From the NCBI GenBank assembly GCA_902406135.1, contig CABPCX010000126.1:1-5900 (forward strand): a stretch of 5,900 nucleotides of DNA, written 5' to 3'. The stretch comes from an uncultured Eubacteriales bacterium. GTDB lineage: Bacteria > Bacillota > Clostridia > Lachnospirales > Anaerotignaceae. How positions within the stretch are numbered: the stretch's first letter is position 1; the number at the start of each line of letters is the position of its first letter. A model generated the notes under the pieces. The model had not been told where the DNA came from, did no database searches, and worked only from the letters and a program-made list of their open reading frames with translations. The position numbers were made by a program, and so were the translations under genes. Positions 1-5,023 of the stretch are shown piece after piece.

Positions 1-5
1 TTATA

Positions 6-14
6 TGTTATTAT
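6..14 (+). promoter_or_regulatory. Possible extended -10 element for the aminotransferase gene
   Basis: TGT followed by TATTAT (9-14) resembles an extended -10 and would give a leader of about 55 bases before the start at 76. Any -35 box would lie before the window, so this is only a candidate. Confidence 0.25.
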
Positions 15-75
15 ATGAAGGCTTTATATCAAAATTTTTGACAGATAAAATATTCGAAACAAGGAGACTTATCCC

Positions 76-1254
76 ATGCCTAAATTAAGCAACAGAACAG
101 ATACATTTACCGAATCTCTTATAAGAAAAATGACAAGAATTTCTCTTGAATACGATGCTATCAATCTTTCACAGGGATTTCCTGATTTTGACCCTCCCAA
201 AGTTCTTATGGACAGAATGGCTGAGGTAGCATATGAAAACTATCATCAGTATGCAATTACATGGGGTTCACAGAGAATGAGAGAAGCCCTTGCAAAGAAA
301 CAGGAGCATTTTTCAGGCAGAAAGCTTGATGCTGATAAAAATATACTTGTTACATGCGGAAGTACTGAAGCTATGATGTGCGCAATGATGACAGTATGCA
401 ACGAAGGCGACAGAGTAATCGTTTTCTCACCTTTCTATGAAAACTACGGCGCTGACGCTATTCTTACAGGTGCTGACCCTATATATGTTCCTCTCAATCC
501 TCCGGAATTCACTTTTGACCCCGAAGTTCTTGAGGCGGCATTTAAGCAGCATCCTAAAGCAATCATCGTATGTAATCCTTCCAACCCCAGCGGAAAGGTA
601 TTTACTATGGATGAGCTCAAAATTATAGCTGATTTCGCTGAAAAATATGATACTTTCGTAATAACAGACGAAGTTTATGAACATATCGTATATGAACCCA
701 ACAAACATATCTATTTTTCAAATTTACCCGGTATGTTTGAGCGTACTATAACTTGCAGCTCACTTTCAAAAACATACTCCATAACAGGCTGGCGTCTTGG
801 ATACATAATTGGGCCCGAATACATTATCGATGTAGCTAAAAAAGTCCATGACTTCCTTACAGTAGGTGCTGCCCACCCTCTTATGGAAACAGTTGTATCT
901 GCCCTTGAGCTTGGCGATGACTACTATAAAGACTTCCTTGGAATTTATCAGGGAAAGAAAGATATCTTCATAAACGGTCTTAAAGACCTTGGTCTTGCAT
1001 ACAATGACCCTCAGGGTGCATATTATGTTCTTGTTGATACATCCGAATTTGGAGTTACAGACGACGTTAAGTTCTGTGAATGGCTTGCAAAGGAAGTCGG
1101 CGTAGGCGCTGTACCCGGTTCAAGCTTCTTCCGTGAAGATATCAATAACTATATAAGATTCCACTTTGCAAAGAATGACGATACTCTCTATGAAGCTTTA
1201 AACAGACTTTCAACATTAAAGAAAAAAGCTGCTCTTGCAAAGGGTAAATTCTAA
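76..1254 (+). CDS. Class I/II PLP-dependent aminotransferase
   Basis: A 392-residue cytosolic fold-type I aminotransferase, full length for the family (about 390). Visible landmarks in order: QGFPDF near residues 33-38, the cofactor-loop GSTEA at 95-99, NPSNPSG at 167-173, TDEVY with the pyridine-nitrogen aspartate D198, the Schiff-base lysine K232 in SLSKTYSITGWRLGY with phosphate-binding R240, and R361 in YIRFHFA, which by family analogy binds the substrate carboxylate. The ATG at 76 follows AAGGAG at 61-66 with good spacing. The GFPDF and HDFLTVGA segments resemble the kynurenine/glutamine-K/methionine aminotransferase-like branch and archaeal-type aspartate/aromatic aminotransferases. Substrate cannot be fixed from sequence, so no symbol is given. 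It ends at its own terminator (1261-1294) and the next gene has its own promoter, so it is probably the last or only gene of its transcript. Family certain, substrate unknown. Confidence 0.95.
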   Translation: MPKLSNRTDTFTESLIRKMTRISLEYDAINLSQGFPDFDPPKVLMDRMAEVAYENYHQYAITWGSQRMREALAKKQEHFSGRKLDADKNILVTCGSTEAMMCAMMTVCNEGDRVIVFSPFYENYGADAILTGADPIYVPLNPPEFTFDPEVLEAAFKQHPKAIIVCNPSNPSGKVFTMDELKIIADFAEKYDTFVITDEVYEHIVYEPNKHIYFSNLPGMFERTITCSSLSKTYSITGWRLGYIIGPEYIIDVAKKVHDFLTVGAAHPLMETVVSALELGDDYYKDFLGIYQGKKDIFINGLKDLGLAYNDPQGAYYVLVDTSEFGVTDDVKFCEWLAKEVGVGAVPGSSFFREDINNYIRFHFAKNDDTLYEALNRLSTLKKKAALAKGKF

Positions 1255-1260
1255 AATTAC

Positions 1261-1294
1261 AGCCGCTGTTTTCATACAGCGGCTATTTTTATTG
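1261..1294 (+). terminator. Intrinsic terminator after the aminotransferase
   Basis: Perfect 8-bp stem AGCCGCTG (1261-1268) / CAGCGGCT (1277-1284) with an eight-base loop, followed by ATTTTTATT. It lies six bases after the stop codon and separates the aminotransferase from the next gene. Confidence 0.9.
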
Positions 1295-1322
1295 TATTTT
1301 TAAGAAAGACATATAGTTTTTG

Positions 1323-1351
1323 TTGAAAAACACTTATATTTATGTTATAAT
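1323..1351 (+). promoter_or_regulatory. Sigma-A-type promoter of the isochorismatase-family gene
   Basis: TTGAAA (1323-1328), a 17-base spacer, and a perfect TATAAT (1346-1351) preceded by TG at 1343-1344 (extended -10). Transcription should begin near 1358, giving a leader of about 29 bases before the ATG at 1387. This rules out the in-frame TTG at 1351, which overlaps the -10 box itself. Confidence 0.85.
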
Positions 1352-1372
1352 TGTCCTACCAATTATTATACA

Positions 1373-1377
1373 GGGAG
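1373..1377 (+). promoter_or_regulatory. Ribosome binding site that decides the isochorismatase-family start
   Basis: GGGAG lies nine bases before the ATG at 1387. The in-frame ATG at 1378 directly abuts it and is too close to be used, so 1387 is the supported start. Confidence 0.7.
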
Positions 1378-1386
1378 ATGAAAGTA

Positions 1387-1932
1387 ATGAGGATCAATGC
1401 TAATGACACTGCTGTTCTTGTTGTAGACTATCAGGAAAAACTTCTTCCGGCCATGAGCGGGCTTGAAGAACTGATGGATAACTCTAAAAAACTTTTAAAA
1501 GGATTAAAAGAACTCGGCATACCCATGATAGTAACCGAGCAGTATACTAAGGGTCTTGGCCCAACTGTTCAGGAAATATGCGAATGTATGGGAGACAGTT
1601 ATCATCCTTATGAAAAACTCACTTTCAGCGGTATATGCACCGAAGAAATAAATGCCGCTGTAAAAGCTCTCGGCAAAAAGAATATTCTTGTATGCGGCGT
1701 TGAGGCCCACGTATGCGTTCTTCAGAGCGTAATAGACCTCAAGGCTGAAGGTTTTAATGTTCTTCTTGTTGAGGACTGTATAGCTTCAAGAAAGACTAAA
1801 GATAAAGACATAGCCGTAAAGAGAGCCATGGGCGAAGGCGCATTTATTACAAGTGCCGAAGCTGCTCTTTTTGAGCTCACATATGCAGCCGGTACGCCTC
1901 ACTTTAAAACGATTTCTAAAATAGTTAAATGA
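1387..1932 (+). CDS. Isochorismatase-family cysteine hydrolase
   Basis: A 181-residue single-domain, cytosolic hydrolase of the isochorismatase/nicotinamidase fold. The catalytic triad typical of the fold is visible: D14 in VVDYQEKL, K77 in YEKLTFSG and the nucleophile C110 in GVEAHVC, with the cis-peptide position before E106. The stretch TEQYTKGLGPT (50-60) is characteristic of the YcaC/ISOC1-like branch, whose members mostly have no assigned substrate; nothing here points to true isochorismate cleavage, as there is no siderophore gene nearby. The reading frame can be extended upstream to a TTG at 1351, but that base belongs to the -10 box, so I use the ATG at 1387. The gene ends with tandem in-frame stops (TGA TAA, 1930-1935). 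It is transcribed alone between its own promoter and a shared convergent terminator. Fold assignment is firm; reaction unknown. Confidence 0.9.
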   Translation: MRINANDTAVLVVDYQEKLLPAMSGLEELMDNSKKLLKGLKELGIPMIVTEQYTKGLGPTVQEICECMGDSYHPYEKLTFSGICTEEINAAVKALGKKNILVCGVEAHVCVLQSVIDLKAEGFNVLLVEDCIASRKTKDKDIAVKRAMGEGAFITSAEAALFELTYAAGTPHFKTISKIVK

Positions 1933-1941
1933 TAAATTTTT

Positions 1942-1969
1942 TCTAACAAACCTGCCTTTATCTGTTAGA
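1942..1969. repeat. Short inverted repeat downstream of the isochorismatase-family gene
   Basis: TCTAACA (1942-1948) and TGTTAGA (1963-1969) form a 7-bp perfect inverted repeat with a 14-base loop. No T run follows, so it is not itself a terminator. No function can be assigned. Confidence 0.4.
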
Positions 1970-1978
1970 CCCCATAGT

Positions 1979-2021
1979 AAAAAAGAGAAGTTTTTCCTGA
2001 CGGAAACAGCTTCTCTTTTTT
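1979..2021. terminator. Bidirectional intrinsic terminator between convergent genes
   Basis: A 12-bp outer stem (1979-1990 with 2010-2021) reads six A, GAGAAG and its complement. It encloses an inner stem TTTCC (1993-1997) / GGAAA (2002-2006) with a TGAC loop. The T run lies at 2016-2021 on the + strand and opposite 1979-1984 on the - strand, so it can stop transcription from both the isochorismatase-family gene and the membrane-protein operon. Confidence 0.85.
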
Positions 2022-2035
2022 CAATATATTTACTT

Positions 2036-2692
2036 TTAGTTTTTCATTGCCCTAATCCCATAAGCACCATCCACACATACGCACAGGTCTTTGGTATCAT
2101 AAACATTCCTATGGCAGGTACTGCATCGGCAAATAAAACAACCGGGAGATAGAAACCAAAGCTTATTACGATTGCCAGCCAGAAGTTTTTTAAATTTACT
2201 GTCATTATTTGCTCTTGCACTTTTATAATATAATACTGTTATTAAAATTCCAAGGATAGTAAACGGTATGTTTCTGTAAATTCCCCAAGAAAGAGGAGCT
2301 GCCGCACTGGTCCATCCGTTTTGAGGGAAAAGGCATAAAATTATTCTTGCCGCTGCCAGAATATATACAATGACCGTAAGATTTTTGCTGTCTTTTACAT
2401 CATAACGCATTCTCCATACATGGTATAAAATCACATAGAAAACAGTCATAGTAATTGAAGTAACAAATTTTCCTATACCAAGGGCAGCTGTATAGTTTTC
2501 AAGTCCCGTAGTGCAGAGAGCAATTACCCTGGGGACAAGATGGAAGGCATCACCGCATCCAAGTACTACTGCAGTTATGCCGAATAAACGGTACTGTTTG
2601 TTTCCGTTACTGCTGCGTATCATTCTTATTCCAAGGGATATTACCAAAATCAAATAAACAATATCAAATATAGTTTCTCCTATTGCCTGCAT
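2036..2692 (-). CDS. Polytopic membrane protein of unknown family, apparently frameshifted near its C-terminus
   Basis: As read, 218 codons. The first ~167 residues hold five hydrophobic helices (about 5-24, 36-60, 70-92, 104-122, 139-157), with basic loops RSSNGNKQYR, RMRYDVKDSK and KSARANND predicted inside and the N-terminus outside. A GCGDAFHLVPR motif lies at 45-55. After SKFKK the frame gives a Cys-rich polar tail unlike the rest. Dropping one A from the six-A run (2186-2191) instead yields KNFWLAIVISFGFYLPVV and a further hydrophobic helix ending in MGLGQ at a stop at 2044-2046. That gives a regular 215-residue, seven-helix protein. The start ATG at 2692 has AGGAGG eight bases upstream. 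It lies 19 bases after the other membrane protein, so the two are probably co-transcribed. I do not recognise the family. The shift may be a real mutation or a sequencing error. Confidence 0.8.
   Translation of the reverse strand: MQAIGETIFDIVYLILVISLGIRMIRSSNGNKQYRLFGITAVVLGCGDAFHLVPRVIALCTTGLENYTAALGIGKFVTSITMTVFYVILYHVWRMRYDVKDSKNLTVIVYILAAARIILCLFPQNGWTSAAAPLSWGIYRNIPFTILGILITVLYYKSARANNDSKFKKLLAGNRNKLWFLSPGCFICRCSTCHRNVYDTKDLCVCVDGAYGIRAMKN
2186..2191 (-). other. Homopolymer site of the apparent frameshift
   Basis: Six A on the coding (minus) strand, T6 on the plus strand, at codons 168-169 of the membrane protein. Upstream the hydrophobic helical pattern is in one frame; downstream it continues only in the +1 frame. 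This is the pattern expected from one extra A. Confidence 0.75.
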
Positions 2693-2711
2693 AATAAATT
2701 CCTCCTACGTA

Positions 2712-3119
2712 TCATATATCAAACTGAATATAGCTTACACTGAATTTAAAACCTGCTAAAGTTAATGCCAGTCCCAGCCCGGTATAAAAAACAGCAATGA
2801 AAACCTGAGGCATAAGATTAAATATTCTTATGCTTAACCCAAAGGTTATCATAAACGCCATAATCAGAAATGATTTCAAATCAAAAAATCTCCAGAAATA
2901 CTGTTTTTCACTGTCAAAATTTTTAATTCTTTTTGTATGCTTATTTACAAGTTTTTTGAATACAAACACCCAAAACACAATAAATATTCCGGCTGAAAAT
3001 ATAAAATTCATAATCTTAAGATATCCTATGTATTCTATAAATCCTATTCTTACGATGTTCAGACCGGCAATCATCCATACAAGTGCCGCTATCAATAATA
3101 ATGTTCTCTTTTTTACCAA
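2712..3119 (-). CDS. Small four-helix integral membrane protein of unknown function
   Basis: A 135-residue protein with four hydrophobic helices at about 6-25, 35-55, 81-98 and 105-125. The basic N-terminus (VKKR) and the charged central loop KKLVNKHTKRIKN (55-67) suggest that both ends and the middle loop are cytoplasmic. No enzyme motif or signal peptidase site is visible and I do not recognise the family. Translation starts at TTG (3119-3117), supported by a perfect AAGGAGG at 3134-3128 with an eight-base spacer; no ATG is nearby. The gene is first of a two-gene unit with the seven-helix protein 19 bases downstream. It sits 79 bases after the TetR-family gene, with a shared palindrome on its candidate promoter. 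I infer control by that repressor and a membrane role such as transport or envelope response, unproven. Confidence 0.85.
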   Translation of the reverse strand: MVKKRTLLLIAALVWMIAGLNIVRIGFIEYIGYLKIMNFIFSAGIFIVFWVFVFKKLVNKHTKRIKNFDSEKQYFWRFFDLKSFLIMAFMITFGLSIRIFNLMPQVFIAVFYTGLGLALTLAGFKFSVSYIQFDI

Positions 3120-3127
3120 AGGCTTTT

Positions 3128-3134
3128 CCTCCTT
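3128..3134 (-). promoter_or_regulatory. Consensus ribosome binding site supporting a TTG start
   Basis: AAGGAGG on the minus strand, eight bases before the TTG at 3119. It is the decisive evidence for a non-ATG start of the four-helix membrane protein. Confidence 0.85.
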
Positions 3135-3146
3135 AAAAAGGCATAT

Positions 3147-3159
3147 TGAACTTTGTTCA
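3147..3159. promoter_or_regulatory. Putative TetR-family operator before the membrane-protein operon
   Basis: Palindrome TGAAC-TTT-GTTCA, with 5-bp perfect arms. It matches the site at 3773-3785 in both arms and in the next five bases (TTTTA on the + strand). On the minus strand it begins at the last base of a TAAAAT -10-like element (3164-3159), so a bound repressor would cover the predicted start point near 3152. That the neighbouring TetR protein binds it is inference. Confidence 0.7.
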
Positions 3160-3164
3160 TTTTA
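3159..3164 (-). promoter_or_regulatory. Candidate -10 element of the membrane-protein operon
   Basis: TAAAAT on the minus strand, the same hexamer and the same position relative to the palindrome as in the TetR promoter. No convincing -35 is found 16-18 bases upstream: at 17 bases the hexamer is AAAAGC, inside the preceding terminator hairpin. The promoter may be weak or need an activator, or the operon may depend on read-through from the TetR gene. Confidence 0.45.
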
Positions 3165-3170
3165 GTTTTT

Positions 3171-3200
3171 AAAAAATACCCGCTTTTTTGGCAGGTATTT
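3171..3200 (-). terminator. Weak intrinsic terminator at the end of the TetR-family gene
   Basis: Stem AAATACC (3174-3180) / GGTATTT (3194-3200), possibly extended by two GC pairs after one mismatch. The stop codon at 3201-3199 is partly inside it. On the minus strand only three T follow the stem before a run of A, so termination is likely to be incomplete. Confidence 0.55.
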
Positions 3201-3756
3201 AATATATGCAGTTATTTATCAGTTCAATCAAAGACCTGCAGTTATCTTCCTTATCCATAAGGCTGATTATAAGAAGGTCAAAAATATAACTTACAAATTT
3301 TTCTTCAGTCAGACCGTTGTCAAATACGCCTTTACGTACATTTTTGTCATTTTTAAGTATAAAAGCAAGTCTTTCCTCAAGAGTGCTAATATACTTTTTC
3401 ATAACCTCTTTGCCGTTTTCCTTCTCTTTGCCGGAAAAATTCAAAGAATGGAAATCAAAAAATCCTGAGAATTCTTCATCTCCGGCTTTAATAACATCAA
3501 ACATTGATGATATACATTCAGCGAAGCTTTCAAAGCCTGAAATTTCTTCCATGGGCTTAAAAATTTCAGCCCATATACTTTCAACCGTAGCACTTAAAAG
3601 CTCTGCTTTAGACGGAAAATAGTTATATATGGACCCTACCGCCGCTCCGCACTGTGCAGCTACTTCACGCATATTAAGTGCGTCTATGCCATTTTCAAAT
3701 ATAATTTTTCTGCTTACATCTAAAATTTCCGTTTTTGATGTAACCGGCTTATTCAT
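3199..3756 (-). CDS. TetR/AcrR-family transcriptional regulator
   Basis: A 185-residue one-component repressor of usual length. The N-terminal helix-turn-helix domain spans about residues 7-55, with LNMREVAAQCGAAVGSIYNY around 28-46 and recognition-helix signature VGSIYNYFPSKAELL. The divergent C-terminal half (about 60-185) is the ligand and dimer domain; its ligand cannot be predicted. The frame stays open upstream to 3813, but that codon is the TTG of the -35 box, so the ATG at 3756 is chosen; GGAAG at 3768-3764 precedes it by seven bases. A TTGACA-17-TAAAAT promoter lies just upstream with a TGAAC-N3-GTTCA palindrome over the start point, suggesting autorepression. The same palindrome precedes the two membrane-protein genes downstream, the likely targets. 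Family certain; targets inferred. Confidence 0.93.
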   Translation of the reverse strand: MNKPVTSKTEILDVSRKIIFENGIDALNMREVAAQCGAAVGSIYNYFPSKAELLSATVESIWAEIFKPMEEISGFESFAECISSMFDVIKAGDEEFSGFFDFHSLNFSGKEKENGKEVMKKYISTLEERLAFILKNDKNVRKGVFDNGLTEEKFVSYIFDLLIISLMDKEDNCRSLIELINNCIY

Positions 3757-3772
3757 AATATCACTTCCAATC

Positions 3773-3785
3773 TGAACACAGTTCA
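3773..3785. promoter_or_regulatory. Putative autoregulatory operator of the TetR-family gene
   Basis: Palindrome TGAAC-ACA-GTTCA with 5-bp perfect arms. It starts at the last base of the -10 box and covers the predicted transcription start near 3778. It shares arms and flanking TTTTA with the site at 3147-3159 while the three central bases differ, as expected for a dimer-binding operator. Confidence 0.75.
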
Positions 3786-3813
3786 TTTTAAATCTTTTTG
3801 CCTTTCTTGTCAA
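3785..3813 (-). promoter_or_regulatory. Sigma-A-type promoter of the TetR-family gene
   Basis: On the minus strand a perfect TTGACA (3813-3808), a 17-base spacer and TAAAAT (3790-3785). Transcription should start near 3778, leaving a leader of about 22 bases. The -35 box begins only three bases after the T run of the argD terminator. Confidence 0.87.
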
Positions 3814-3816
3814 TAT

Positions 3817-3856
3817 AAAAAATCCCCTAAAGCAGTTTGATGCTTTAGGGGATTTT
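3817..3856 (-). terminator. Strong intrinsic terminator of the argB-argD operon
   Basis: A 16-bp perfect stem (3819-3834 with 3841-3856, core CCCCTAAAGCA) with a six-base loop. On the minus strand it runs into a T tract of six bases, four of them within the stem arm. It begins right after the argD stop codon and insulates the TetR gene from arginine-operon transcription. Confidence 0.93.
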
Positions 3857-3857
3857 G

Positions 3858-5021
3858 TTATTTTGCTATAGCTTCTTTTAAAATTTCTACACCTTTTTTA
3901 AGGGTATCAAAATCTATATTCAATGCCGGAAGAAGTCTTACCCTGTCCTTAGCGGTAAGTACAAGAAGACCGTTTTCCATACAAGTCTTTACAACTTCTG
4001 ACGCAGGCTTTGTACACTTAATTCCTATCATCAGCCCCATTCCGCTGACACTTTCTACTCCGTCAGCATTTTTAAGCTCATTAAAGACGTATTCTGATTT
4101 TTTTCTTACGTCAGCTAGTAAATCATCATCTATTCTTTTAAGCACGCTTATGGCAGCCGCTGAGCATACAGGGTTTCCGCCAAAAGTAGAACCATGGGTT
4201 CCTGGAGTATATACGTCTTTTACCTTTTCTCCGAACATAGTGGCACCTAAAGGAAGTCCTCCGGCCAGTCCCTTGGCTGTTGAAACTATATCGGGCTCAA
4301 TGCCGTAATTCATATATGCATAAAGTTTACCGCTTCTTCCGTTTCCTGTCTGTACTTCATCAACAATAAGGAGAAGTTCATTTTCTTCCGTAAACTTTCT
4401 CAGCTCTTTTACAAAGCTTTCCTCAAGGGGGCATACGCCGCCCTCTCCCTGGACTATCTCTATCATAACCGCAATGCATTTGTTCTCTGATGCCAGTTTT
4501 TTTACGTCTTCTATGTCATTGGGCTCGGCATATACAAAACCTTCGGTAAAAGGTGTAAATTCTTCATGATAGTGGTCCTGTCCTGTTGCTGAAAGTGTAG
4601 TTATTGTTCTTCCATGGAAACTGTTTTTAAGTGTTATTATTGTCGAGTGGCCGTCGCCGTATTTAAGAAAAGCGTATCTTCTTGCGGCTTTTATGGCACA
4701 TTCGTTTGCCTCTGCTCCTGAATTTGAGAAAAATACCTTTTTCATTCCTGTTTTCTCGCAGAGCATCTTTGCTAAGTCAGCACAGGGCTCTGTATAGTAT
4801 AGATTAGATGTATGCTGCACTTTATTTATCTGTTCGATTACAGCCTGCTTCCATATATCATCGGAAACGCCAAAAGAATTTACGGCTATACCTGAACCAA
4901 AGTCAATATATTCTTTTCCATTCTCATCATATAGAATAGAGCCTTTTCCACCGGTTATACATATGGGAAATCGTCCGTATGAATGAGCAACATAAGTATT
5001 GTCAGTTTCGATTATATTCAT
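3858..5021 (-). CDS. argD: Acetylornithine aminotransferase
   Basis: A 387-residue class III PLP aminotransferase of normal length. It converts N-acetylglutamate semialdehyde to N-acetylornithine using glutamate, in the cytosol; many family members also act on succinyl-diaminopimelate. Landmarks: SGAEANE phosphate-loop region (101-107), NSFHGRT (133-139) with R138 expected to bind the substrate carboxylate, DEVQTGNGRSG (221-231) with cofactor aspartate D221, Schiff-base lysine K250 in STAKGLAGGLPLGA, HGSTFGGNP (276-284), and R362 in VRLLPALNI. The ATG at 5021 has AAGGAGG seven bases upstream (5035-5029). That site lies within the last codons of argB, and the two genes are only two bases apart, so translation is probably coupled. 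The pairing with argB favours argD over the related ornithine or GABA aminotransferases. It is the last gene of the operon. Confidence 0.96.
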   Translation of the reverse strand: MNIIETDNTYVAHSYGRFPICITGGKGSILYDENGKEYIDFGSGIAVNSFGVSDDIWKQAVIEQINKVQHTSNLYYTEPCADLAKMLCEKTGMKKVFFSNSGAEANECAIKAARRYAFLKYGDGHSTIITLKNSFHGRTITTLSATGQDHYHEEFTPFTEGFVYAEPNDIEDVKKLASENKCIAVMIEIVQGEGGVCPLEESFVKELRKFTEENELLLIVDEVQTGNGRSGKLYAYMNYGIEPDIVSTAKGLAGGLPLGATMFGEKVKDVYTPGTHGSTFGGNPVCSAAAISVLKRIDDDLLADVRKKSEYVFNELKNADGVESVSGMGLMIGIKCTKPASEVVKTCMENGLLVLTAKDRVRLLPALNIDFDTLKKGVEILKEAIAK

Positions 5022-5023
5022 AT

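Noticed and set aside
38..43. TTGACA as a -35 box for the aminotransferase
   Set aside because: A -10 at 17 bases would fall at 61-66, which is the ribosome binding site AAGGAG; the nearest TAAAAT (46-51) is far too close.
76..1932. Aminotransferase and isochorismatase-fold hydrolase as a transaminase/omega-amidase pair
   Set aside because: Known omega-amidases are nitrilase-fold enzymes, and the two genes are separated by a terminator and an independent promoter, so a shared pathway is not supported.
2055..2150. Cys-rich C-terminal tail (C185, C188, C190, C193, C204, C206) of the membrane protein as a possible metal-binding domain
   Set aside because: It appears only downstream of the suspected frameshift, while another frame of the same DNA encodes a regular hydrophobic helix pair. 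It is most likely out-of-frame translation.
2186..2197. Programmed ribosomal frameshifting at the AAATTTAAAAAAC stretch
   Set aside because: The A-AAAAAC heptamer favours -1 shifting when read in the other frame, the opposite of the +1 change needed here. No downstream hairpin or internal Shine-Dalgarno stimulator was seen.
2830..3165. Open frame on the + strand opposite the four-helix membrane protein
   Set aside because: No ribosome binding site, low-complexity Asn/Ile/Phe-rich product, and it runs through the promoter and operator of the minus-strand operon.
3817..3856. The long inverted repeat as a mobile-element end or attachment site
   Set aside because: Its position after the argD stop codon and its flanking T run explain it fully as a terminator, and no transposase or integrase is present.
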